A stretch of 64,000 nt of DNA, taken from positions 558,001-622,000 of the forward strand of contig NW_027077394.1 in NCBI RefSeq assembly GCF_963924675.1, written 5' to 3'. This DNA is from Phocoena phocoena. Taxonomy: Eukaryota; Chordata; Mammalia; Artiodactyla; Phocoenidae. The notes beneath the pieces were generated by a model, which saw only the letters and a list, made by a program, of their open reading frames with translations, was not told where the DNA came from and made no database searches. The translations under genes and the position numbers were made by a program. Positions 52,408-62,888 of this stretch are shown piece after piece. Positions within the stretch are counted from its first letter, which is position 1. The number at the start of each line of letters is the position of its first letter.

Positions 52408-54154
52408 AATTTGAGACCCTGTTCTGTTTTGTAATTCAGTTCATGTGTAGTCAAGTTTACATTCCGTGTATTAGTGATATCTTATGATGTTTCTTTTTCT
52501 GTGTGATGTAGTTCACGTAGAATCACCGTACCTGCATCCACTCACTATGCCGCTACGGGCCTGATGACACAGATTTCATTGCTGAGTGATATTGCATTGT
52601 ACGTACGTGCCACAACTTCTTTATCCATATTTTGCTTTCTGGGATATTTACCTGTTACTGTAGACGAGCTTCTTGTGAACACAGCCGTCCCAAATATTGG
52701 GGTGGCTGTCTGTTTTTGATTTTAATTTCCGTAAGCTATAGGACCATAAGTGGAAGTGCCATAGACTGTGTTGCTTTGTTTCTTATGTGTTTCAGGAAAC
52801 ACCATACACTTCTCCAGGCTGGCTGCTGGCAATTTACATCCTGCCAATCAGCATAACAAGGCTCCCTGTTCTCCATATCCTGTCCTACCTTTCTGGATTT
52901 TACACTTTTTTCAGATGGCCCTCTTGCCCGGGGGGCAGTGAGACTACATTGTAGTGCAGATTTCCTTTACAGGCTTGCTTGGTTGGCCAAAAAGGGCGTA
53001 TGCGTTTTTTCCTGAATATATTCAGGAAAAAACGCATACGCCCTTTTTGGCCAAGTGCATCATTGTCGACGTTCTGCCTCTTTTCCTATGCTTTCAGGGC
53101 AATTCCAGTCTACCCCCTGCAATCGTTTTCCTGAAATTCTGCCCCGCTTTCAAGTCCCCTTCGCAGGCTTACTTCAATATATTTTTGGAGGATAGCTGTC
53201 ATTTATAACTCTGCAGGTTGGTGAATTACAGTGCCCCTGAGCTCCTTTCTTCAACTCGCTTTCTTGTGAGCTGGGCACAAAACCGCAGGATTGCTTCAGG
53301 CCCTAATCTGTTTCGGGCAGGGCATGCTGAGCCTTTGGTAAATTCCTCTTCCTGGTGGGAAATGAGCGTTACATTTGCCCGTGCAGACACCTACAGCTAC
53401 TCTCTCATTGGTTCTCCCTATTCCTGTTCATCTTGCACAGAAATTGCAAGCTGTGCCAAACAGGAGGGTAAAGGCACTGACTCTCCAAGCAGGGAGACTG
53501 TTAGTAAATCATCTGGAATGGTGAACCCGAGGACCAGGATACGAAAACTGAGATGCATTTTAAATCATTTCCCCATAACACGGTGGACCATACTGTGGGT
53601 TTCACATGCATGTTTTAGCTGGAGGAAGAATCCCTTGAACCTGAAGAGTTGGGACCCATGGAATAGGTACCATACAGTATGACTTCAAAGGGTGTGTATT
53701 TGCTCACCTAAACTCACCAATGCTATCAGCCTGAAGTGTCCAGCCTTATGTCTCAACCAGCTCTGGGTGTAGATGTGGTCAATCTCGGTTGCATCACATG
53801 CCCTGAGTGAATTATTTAAGAATTGCTCTCTATTTCACTGTCTTTGTGTTTTGTTTTCGAAATTTATTTTGATAATGGGATTTATCGGATTTTCACTGCT
53901 GCGTTTATGCCGCTGTACACACGCTTGATTCTCTTACGGAGACATATATATCCATGGGTTTTAAGATTCTTCCTAGTCAGGTATATTCCTAGGCGTTGAA
54001 TATGTGGTGTTGGGTCCATTTCGTTGAGCAAGGAGTAGGTCTTGTCTATTACATATTTGGCTTATGGAAAGTTATCTGTGCTAATTTCAGTCTCTGGTTT
54101 TATGAAGCACCCCAACGCACCTTTCCCCATAAGCAAGCACTAGTTGGTTTTCTA
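52408..54154. repeat. Unit 31, chimera: B body, late switch to A tail
   Basis: 1,747 bp. Palindrome 52983-53054 perfect. B alleles continue through TGTGTTTTGTTTTCG (about 53846), then A at GCGTTTATGCC (about 53901), so the switch is later than in units 11-24. Shared with units 32-33: T52507, AGGTTGGTG near 53215, GAGGGTAAAGG near 53464 and GGTGTGTATTTG near 53691. AGCTACTC at 53395 is private. Confidence 0.95.
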
Positions 54155-55901
54155 AATTTGAGACCCTGTTCTGTTTTGTAATTCAGTTCATGTGTAGTCA
54201 AGTTTACATTCCGTGTATTAGTGATATCTTATGATGTTTCTTTTTCTGTGTGATGTAGTTCACGTAGAATCACCGTACCTGCATCCACTCACTATGCCGC
54301 TACGGGCCTGATGACACAGATTTCATTGCTGAGTGATATTGCATTGTACGTACGTGCCACAACTTCTTTATCCATATTTTGCTTTCTGGGATATTTACCT
54401 GTTACTGTAGACGAGCTTCTTGTGAACACAGCCGTCCCAAATATTGGGGTGGCTGTCTGTTTTTGATTTTAATTTCCGTAAGCTATAGGACCATAAGTGG
54501 AAGTGCCATAGACTGTGTTGCTTTGTTTCTTATGTGTTTCAGGAAACACCATACACTTCTCCAGGCTGGCTGCTGGCAATTTACATCCTGCCAATCAGCA
54601 TAACAAGGCTCCCTGTTCTCCATATCCTGTCCTACCTTTCTGGATTTTACACTTTTTTCAGATGGCCCTCTTGCCCGGGGGGCAGTGAGACTTCATTGTA
54701 GTGCAGATTTCCTTTACAGGCTTGCTTGGTTGGCCAAAAAGGGCGTATGCGTTTTTTCCTGAATATATTCAGGAAAAAACGCATACGCCCTTTTTGGCCA
54801 AGTGCATCATTGTCGACGTTCTGCCTCTTTTCCTATGCTTTCAGGGCAATTCCAGTCTACCCCCTGCAATCGTTTTCCTGAAATTCTGCCCCGCTTTCAA
54901 GTCCCCTTCGCAGGCTTACTTCAATATATTTTTGGAGGATAGCTGTCATTTATAACTCTGCAGGTTGGTGAATTACAGTGCCCCTGAGCTCCTTTCTTCA
55001 ACTCGCTTTCTTGTGAGCTGGGCACAAAACCGCAGGATTGCTTCAGGCCCTAATCTGTTTCGGGCAGGGCATGCTGAGCCTTTGGTAAATTCCTCTTCCT
55101 GGTGGGAAATGAGCGTTACATTTGCCCGTGCAGACACCTACAGCTAGTCTCTCATTGGTTCTCCCTATTCCTGTTCATCTTGCACAGAAATTGCAAGCTG
55201 TGCCAAACAGGAGGGTAAAGGCACTGACTCTCCAAGCAGGGAGACTGTTAGTAAATCATCTGGAATGGTGAACCCGAGGACCAGGATACGAAAACTGAGA
55301 TGCATTTTAAATCATTTCCCCATAACACGGTGGACCATACTGTGGGTTTCACATGCATGTTTTAGCTGGAGGAAGAATCCCTTGAACCTGAAGAGTTGGG
55401 ACCCATGGAATAGGTACCATACTGTATGACTTCAAAGGGTGTGTATTTGCTCACCTAAACTCACCAATGCTATCAGCCTGAAGTGTCCAGCCTTATGTCT
55501 CAACCAGCTCTGGGTGTAGATGTGGTCAATCCCGGTTGCATCACATGCCCTGAGTGAATTATTTAAGAATTGCTCTCTATTTCACTGTCTTTGTGTTTTG
55601 TTTTCGAAATTTATTTTGATAATGGGATTTATTGGATTTTCACTGCTGCGTTTATGCCGCTGTACACACGCTTGATTCTCTTACGGAGACATATATATCC
55701 ATGGGTTTTAAGATTCTTCCTAGTCAGGTATATTCCTAGGCGTTGAATATGTGGTGTTGGGTCCATTTCGTTGAGCAAGGAGTAGGTCTTGTCTATTACA
55801 TATTTGGCTTATGGAAAGTTATCTGTGCTAATTTCAGTCTCTGGTTTTATGAAGCACCCCAACGCACCTTTCCCCATAAGCAAGCACTAGTTGGTTTTCT
55901 A
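54155..55901. repeat. Unit 32, chimera: B body, late switch to A tail
   Basis: 1,747 bp. Palindrome 54730-54801 perfect. Nearly identical to unit 31. Private changes are ATACTGTATG near 55420 and the CpG transition at 55633. Confidence 0.95.
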
Positions 55902-57648
55902 AATTTGAGACCCTGTTCTGTTTTGTAATTCAGTTCATGTGTAGTCAAGTTTACATTCCGTGTATTAGTGATATCTTATGATGTTTCTTTTTCTGTGTGA
56001 TGTAGTTCACGTAGAATCACCGTACCTGCATCCACTCACTATGCCGCTACGGGCCTGATGACACAGATTTCATTGCTGAGTGATATTGCATTGTACGTAC
56101 GTGCCACAACTTCTTTATCCATATTTTGCTTTCTGGGATATTTACCTGTTACTGTAGACGAGCTTCTTGTGAACACAGCCGTCCCAAATATTGGGGTGGC
56201 TGTCTGTTTTTGATTTTAATTTCCGTAAGCTATAGGACCATAAGTGGAAGTGCCATAGACTGTGTTGCTTTGTTTCTTATGTGTTTCAGGAAACACCATA
56301 CACTTCTCCAGGCTGGCTGCTGGCAATTTACATCCTGCCAATCAGCATAACAAGGCTCCCTGTTCTCCATATCCGGTCCTACCTTTCTGGATTTTACACT
56401 TTTTTCAGATGGCCCTCTTGCCCGGGGGGCAGTGAGACTTCATTGTAGTGCAGATTTCCTTTACAGGCTTGCTTGGTTGGCCAAAAAGGGCGTATGCGTT
56501 TTTTCCTGAATATATTCAGGAAAAAACGCATACGCCCTTTTTGGCCAAGTGCATCATTGTCGACGTTCTGCCTCTTTTCCTATGCTTTCAGGGCAATTCC
56601 AGTCTACCCCCTGCAATCGTTTTCCTGAAATTCTGCCCCGCTTTCAAGTCCCCTTCGCAGGCTTACTTCAATATATTTTTGGAGGATAGCTGTCATTTAT
56701 AACTCTGCAGGTTGGTGAATTACAGTGCCCCTGAGCTCCTTTCTTCAACTCGCTTTCTTGTGAGCTGGGCACAAAACCGCAGGATTGCTTCAGGCCCTAA
56801 TCTGTTTCGGGCAGGGCATGCTGAGCCTTTGGTAAATTCCTCTTCCTGGTGGGAAATGAGCGTTACATTTGCCCGTGCAGACACCTACAGCTAGTCTCTC
56901 ATTGGTTCTCCCTATTCCTGTTCATCTTGCACAGAAATTGCAAGCTGTGCCAAACAGGAGGGTAAAGGCACTGACTCTCCAAGCAGGGAGACTGTTAGTA
57001 AATCATCTGGAATGGTGAACCCGAGGACCAGGATACGAAAACTGAGATGCATTTTAAATCATTTCCCCATAACACGGTGGACCATACTGTGGGTTTCACA
57101 TGCATGTTTTAGCTGGAGGAAGAATCCCTTGAACCTGAAGAGTTGGGACCCATGGAATAGGTACCATACAGTATGACTTCAAAGGGTGTGTATTTGCTCA
57201 CCTAAACTCACCAATGCTATCAGCCTGAAGTGTCCAGCCTTATGTCTCAACCAGCTCTGGGTGTAGATGTGGTCAATCCCGGTTGCATCACATGCCCTGA
57301 GTGAATTATTTAAGAATTGCTCTCTATTTCACTGTCTTTGTGTTTTGTTTTCGAAATTTATTTTGATAATGGGATTTATCGGATTTTCACTGCTGCCTTT
57401 CGGCCGCTGTACACACCCTTGATTCTCTTACGGAGACATATATATCCATGGGTTTTAAGATTCTTCCTAGTCAGGTATATTCCTAGGCGTTGAATATGTG
57501 GTGTTGGGTCCATTTCGTTGAGCAAGGAGTAGGTCTTGTCTATTACATATTGGGCTTATGGAAAGTTATCTGTGCTAATTTCAGTCTCTGGTTTTATGCA
57601 GCACCCCAAGGCACCTTTCCCCATAAGCAAGCACTAGTTGGTTTTCTA
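55902..57648. repeat. Unit 33, class B
   Basis: 1,747 bp, B tail. Palindrome 56477-56548 perfect. It carries the unit 31-33 markers, but its tail (CTTTCGGCC) is fully B, which restores alternation with unit 34. ATCCGGTCC near 56372 is private. Confidence 0.95.
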
Positions 57649-59395
57649 AATTTGAGACCCTTTTCTATTTTGTAATTCAGTTCATGTGTAGTCAAGTTTA
57701 CATTCCGTGTATTCATGATATCTTATGATGTTTCTTTTTCTGTGTGACGTAGTTCACGTAGAATCACCGTACCTGCATCCACTCACTATGCCGCTATGGG
57801 CCTGATGACACAGATTTCATTGCTGAGTGATATTGCATTGTACGTACGTGCCACAAGTTCTTTATCCATTTTTTGCTTTCTGGGATATTTACCTGATACT
57901 GTAGACGAGCTTCTTGTGAACACAGCCGTCTCAAATATTGGGGTGGCTGTCTGTTTTTGATTTTAATTTCCGTAAGCTATAGGACCATAAGTGGAAGTGC
58001 CATAGGCTGTGTTGCTTTGTTTCTTTCGTGTTTCAGGAAACACCATACACTTCTCCAGGGTGGCTGCTGGCAATTTACATCCTGCCAATCAGCATAACAA
58101 GGCTCCCTGTTCTCCATATCCTGTCCTACCTTTCTGGATTTTACACTTTTTTCAGATGGCCCTTTTGCCAGGGGGGCAGTGAGACTTCATTGTAGTGCAG
58201 ATTTCATTTTCAGGCTTGCTTGGTTGGCCAAAAAGTGCGTATGCGTTTTTTCCTGAATATATTCAGGAAAAAACGCATACGCCCTTTTTGGCCAAGTGCA
58301 TCATTGTCGACGTTCTGACTCTTTTCCTATGCTTTCAGGGCAATTCCAGTCTACCCCCTGCAATCGTTTTCCTGAAATTCTGCCCCGCTTTCAAGTCCCC
58401 TTCGCAGGCTTACTTCAATATATTTTTGGAGGATAGCTGTCATTTATAACTCTGCAGGTTTGTGAATTACAGTGCCCCTGAGCTCCTTTTTTCAACCCGC
58501 TTTCTTGTGAGCTGGGCACAAAACCGCAGGATTGCTTCAGGCCCTAATCTGTTTCCGGCAGGGCACGCTGAGCCTTTGGTTAATTCGTCTTCCTGGTGGG
58601 AAATGAGCGTTACATTTGCCCGTGCAGACACCTACAGCTAGTCTCTCATTGGTTCTCCGTATTCCTGTTCATTTTGCACAGAAATTGCAAGCTGTGCCAA
58701 AGAGGAGGTTAAAGGCACTGACTCTCCAAGCGGGGAGAGTGTTAGTGAAGCATCTGGAATGGTGAACCCGAGGACCAGGATACGAAAACTGAGATGCATT
58801 TTAAATCATTTCCCAATCACATGGTGGACGATACTCTTGGTTTCCCATGCATGTTTTAGCTGGAGGAAGAATCCCTTGAACCTGGAGAGTTGGGACCCAT
58901 GGAATGGGTACCATGCAGTATGACTTCAAAGGGTCTGCATTTGCTCACCGAAACTCACCAATGCTATCAGCCTGAAGTGTCCAGCCTTATGTCTCAACCA
59001 GCTCTGGGTGTAGATGTGTTAAATCCCGGTTGCATCACATGCCCTGAGTGAATTATTTAAGAATTGCTCTCTATTTCACTGTCTTTATGATTTTTTTTTG
59101 AAATTTATTTTGATAATGGGATTTATCGGATTTTCACTGCTGCGTTTATGCCGCTGTACACACGCTTGATTCTCTTACGGAGACATATATATCCATGGGT
59201 TTTAAGATTCTTCCTAGTCAGGTATATTCCTAGGCGTTGAATATGTGGTGTTGGGTCCATTTCGTTGAGCAAGGAGTAGGTCTTGTCTATTACATATTTG
59301 GCTTATGGAAAGTTATCTGTGCTAATTTCAGTCTCTGGTTTTATGAAGCACCCCAACGCACCTTTCCCCATAAGCAAGCACTAGTTGGTTTTCTA
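57649..59395. repeat. Unit 34, class A, most private changes, palindrome mismatch
   Basis: 1,747 bp, A tail. Palindrome 58224-58295 has T at 58236. It carries more private changes than any other unit I noted: CATTTTCAGG near 58205, CTGACTC near 58315, TTTTTTCAACCCGC near 58487, ATTCGTC near 58584, CTCCGTATT near 58655 and TAGTGAAGC near 58743. Confidence 0.95.
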
Positions 59396-61142
59396 AATTT
59401 GAGACCCTGTTCTGTTTTGTAATTCAGTTCATGTGTAGTCAAGTTTACATTCCGTGTATTAGTGATATCTTATGATGTTTCTTTTTCTGTGTGACGTAGT
59501 TCACGTAGAATCACCGTACCTGCATCCACTCACTATGCCGCTACGGGCCTGATGACACAGATTTCATTGCTGAGTGATATTGCATTGTACGTACGTGCCA
59601 CAACTTCTTTATCCATATTTTGCTTTCTGGGATATTTACCTGTTACTGTAGACGAGCTTCTTGTGAACACAGCCGTCCCAAATATTGGGGTGGCTGTCTG
59701 TTTTTGATTTTAATTTCCGTAAGCTATAGGACCATAAGTGGAAGTGCCATAGACTGTGTTGCTTTGTTTCTTATGTGTTTCAGGAAACACCATACACTTC
59801 TCCAGGCTGGCTGCTGGCAATTTACATCCTGCCAATCAGCATAACAAGGCTCCCTGTTCTCCAAATCCTGTCCTACCTTTCTGGATTTTACACTTTTTTC
59901 AGATGGCCCTCTTGCCCGGGGGGCAGTGAGACTTCATTGTAGTGCAGATTTCCTTTACAGGCTTGCTTGGTTGGCCAAAAAGGGCGTATGCGTTTTTTCC
60001 TGAATATATTCAGGAAAAAACGCATACGCCCTTTTTGGCCAAGTGCATCATTGTCGACGTTCTGCCTCTTTTCCTATGCTTTCAGGGCAATTCCAGTCTA
60101 CCCCCTGCAATCGTTTTCCTGAAATTCTGCCCCGCTTTCAAGTCCCCTTCGCAGGCTTACTTCAATATATTTTTGGAGGATAGCTGTCATTTATAACTCT
60201 GCAGGTTTGTGAATTACAGTGCCCCTGAGCTCCTTTCTTCAACTCGCTTTCTTGTGAGCTGGGCACAAAACCGCAGGATTGCTTCAGGCCCTAATCTGTT
60301 TCGGGCAGGGCATGCTGAGCCTTTGGTAAATTCCTCTTCCTGGTGGGAAATGAGCGTTACATTTGCCCGTGCAGACACCTACAGCTAGTCTCTCATTGGT
60401 TCTCCCTATTCCTGTTCATCTTGCACAGAAATTGCAAGCTGTGCCAAACAGGAGGTTAAAGGCACTGACTCTCCAAGCAGGGAGACTGTTAGTAAATCAT
60501 CTGGAATGGTGAACCCGAGGACCAGGATACGAAAACTGAGATGCATTTTAAATCATTTCCCCATAACACGGTGGACCATACTGTGGGTTTCACATGCATG
60601 TTTTAGCTGGAGGAAGAATCCCTTGAACCTGAAGAGTTGGGACCCATGGAATAGGTACCATACAGTATGACTTCAAAGGGTGTGCATTTGCTCACCTAAA
60701 CTCACCAATGCTATCAGCCTGAAGTGTCCAGCCTTATGTCTCAACCAGCTCTGGGTGTAGATGTGGTCAATCCCGGTTGCATCACATGCCCTGAGTGAAT
60801 TATTTAAGAATTGCTCTCTATTTCACTGTCTTTGTGTTTTGTTTTCGAAATTTATTTTGATAATGGGATTTATCGGATTTTCACTGCTGCCTTTCGGCCG
60901 CTGTACACACCCTTGATTCTCTTACGGAGACATATATATCCATGGGTTTTAAGATTCTTCCTAGTCAGGTATATTCCTAGGCGTTGAATATGTGGTGTTG
61001 GGTCCATTTCGTTGAGCAAGGAGTAGGTCTTGTCTATTACATATTGGGCTTATGGAAAGTTATCTGTGCTAATTTCAGTCTCTGGTTTTATGCAGCACCC
61101 CAAGGCACCTTTCCCCATAAGCAAGCACTAGTTGGTTTTCTA
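59396..61142. repeat. Unit 35, class B
   Basis: 1,747 bp, B tail. Palindrome 59971-60042 perfect. It has the A-type base in GTGAGCTGGG near 60252, a single-site exchange. CTCCAAATCC near 59860 is private. Confidence 0.95.
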
Positions 61143-62888
61143 AATTTGAGACCCTTTTCTATTTTGTAATTCGGTTCATGTGTAGTCAAGTTTACATTCC
61201 GTGTATTCGTGATATCTTATGATGTTTCTTTTTCTGTGTGACGTAGTTCACGTAGAATCACCGTACCTGCATCCACTCACTATGCCGCTATGGGCCTGAT
61301 GACACAGATTTCATTGCTGAGTGATATTGCATTGTACGTACGTGCCACAAGTTCTTTATCCATTTTTTGCTTTCTGGGATATTTACCTGATACTGTAGAC
61401 GAGCTTCTTGTGAACACAGCCGTCTCAAATATTGGGGTGGCTGTCTGTTTTTGATTTTAATTTCCGTAAGCTATAGGACCATAAGTGGAAGTGCCATAGG
61501 CTGTGTTGCTTTGTTTCTTTCGTGTTTCAGGAAACACCATACACTTCTCCAGGGTGGCTGCTGGCAATTTACATCCTGCCAATCAGCATAACAAGGCTCC
61601 CTGTTCTCCATATCCTGTCCTACCTTTCTGGATTTTACACTTTTTTCAGATGGCCCTTTTGCCAGGGGGCAGTGAGACTTCATTGTAGTGCAGATTTCAT
61701 TTACAGGCTTGCTTGGTTGGCCAAAAAGGGCGTATGCGTTTTTTCCTGAATATATTCAGGAAAAAACACATACGCCCTTTTTGGCCAAGTGCATCATTGT
61801 CGACGTTCTGCCTCTTTTCCTATGCTTTCAGGGCAATTCCAGTCTACCCCCTGCAATCGTTTTCCTGAAATTCTGCCCCGCTTTCAAGTCCCCTTCGCAG
61901 GCTTACTTCAATATATTTTTGGAGGAAAGCTGTCATTTATAACTCTGCAGGTTTGTGAATTACAGTGCCCCTGAGCTCCTTTCTTCAACTCGCTTTCTTG
62001 TGAGCTGGGCACAAAACCGCAGGATTGCTTCAGGCCCTAATCTGTTTCCAGCAGGGCACACTGAGCCTTTGTTTAATTCCTCTTCCTGGTGGGCAATGAG
62101 CGTTACATTTGCCCGTGCAGACACCTACAGCTAGTCTCTCATTGGTTCTCCCTATTCCTGTTCATTTTGCACAGAAATTGCAAGCTGTGCCAAAGAGGAG
62201 GTTAAAGGCACTGACTCTCCAAGCGGGGAGAGTGTTAGTAAAGCATCTGGAATGGTGAACCCGAGGACCAGGATACGAAAACTGAGATGCATTTTAAATC
62301 ATTTCCCAATCACATGGTGGACGATACTCTTGGTTTCCCATGCATGTTTTAGCTGGAGGAAGAATCCCTTGAACCTGGAGAGTTGGGACCCATGGAATGG
62401 GTACCATGCAGTATGACTTCAAAGGGTCTGCATTTGCTCACCGAAACTCACCAATGCTATCAGCCTGAAGTGTCCAGCCTTATGTCTCAACCAGCTCTGG
62501 GTGTAGATGTGTTAAATCCCGGTTGCATCACATGCCCTGAGTGAATTATTTAAGAATTGCTCTCTATTTCACTGTCTTTATGATTTTTTTTTGAAATTTA
62601 TTTTGATAATGGGATTTATCGGATTTTCACTGCTGCGTTTATGCCGCTGTACACACGCTTGATTCTCTTACGGAGACATATATATCCATGGGTTTTAAGA
62701 TTCTTCCTAGTCAGGTATATTCCTAGGCGTTGAATATGTGGTGTTGGGTCCATTTCGTTGAGCAAGGAGTAGGTCTTGTCTATTACATATTTGGCTTATG
62801 GAAAGTTATCTGTGCTAATTTCAGTCTCTGGTTTTATGAAGCACCCCAACGCACCTTTCCCCATAAGCAAGCACTAGTTGGTTTTCTA
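61143..62888. repeat. Unit 36, class A (A1), 1-bp deletion, right-arm palindrome mismatch
   Basis: 1,746 bp; the G-run in GCCAGGGGGCAG near 61661 is one base shorter. Palindrome 61717-61788 has A instead of G at 61768, the only right-arm change in the window. TTCGGTTCATG near 61171 is private. Confidence 0.95.

Larger units (their letters stand above)
52408..57648. repeat. Three successive copies of one B monomer (units 31-33)
   Basis: All three share four changes absent from other B units nearby: AGGTTGGTG, GAGGGTAAAGG, GGTGTGTATTTG and, together with unit 37, GTGATGTAG. The simplest reading is local amplification of a single chimeric monomer. Confidence 0.88.

Noticed and set aside
53218..53682. 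154-residue open frame in unit 31, the longest in the window
   Set aside because: It exists only because of private changes such as TAG to TAC at 53398-53400. It is cut short in units 32 and 33, which are nearly identical, and shows no family resemblance.
61471..61683. 70-residue minus-strand open frame in unit 36
   Set aside because: It is on the LINE-1 sense strand, but it appears only in this unit because of the 1-bp deletion near 61667. It is not a conserved ORF2 fragment.
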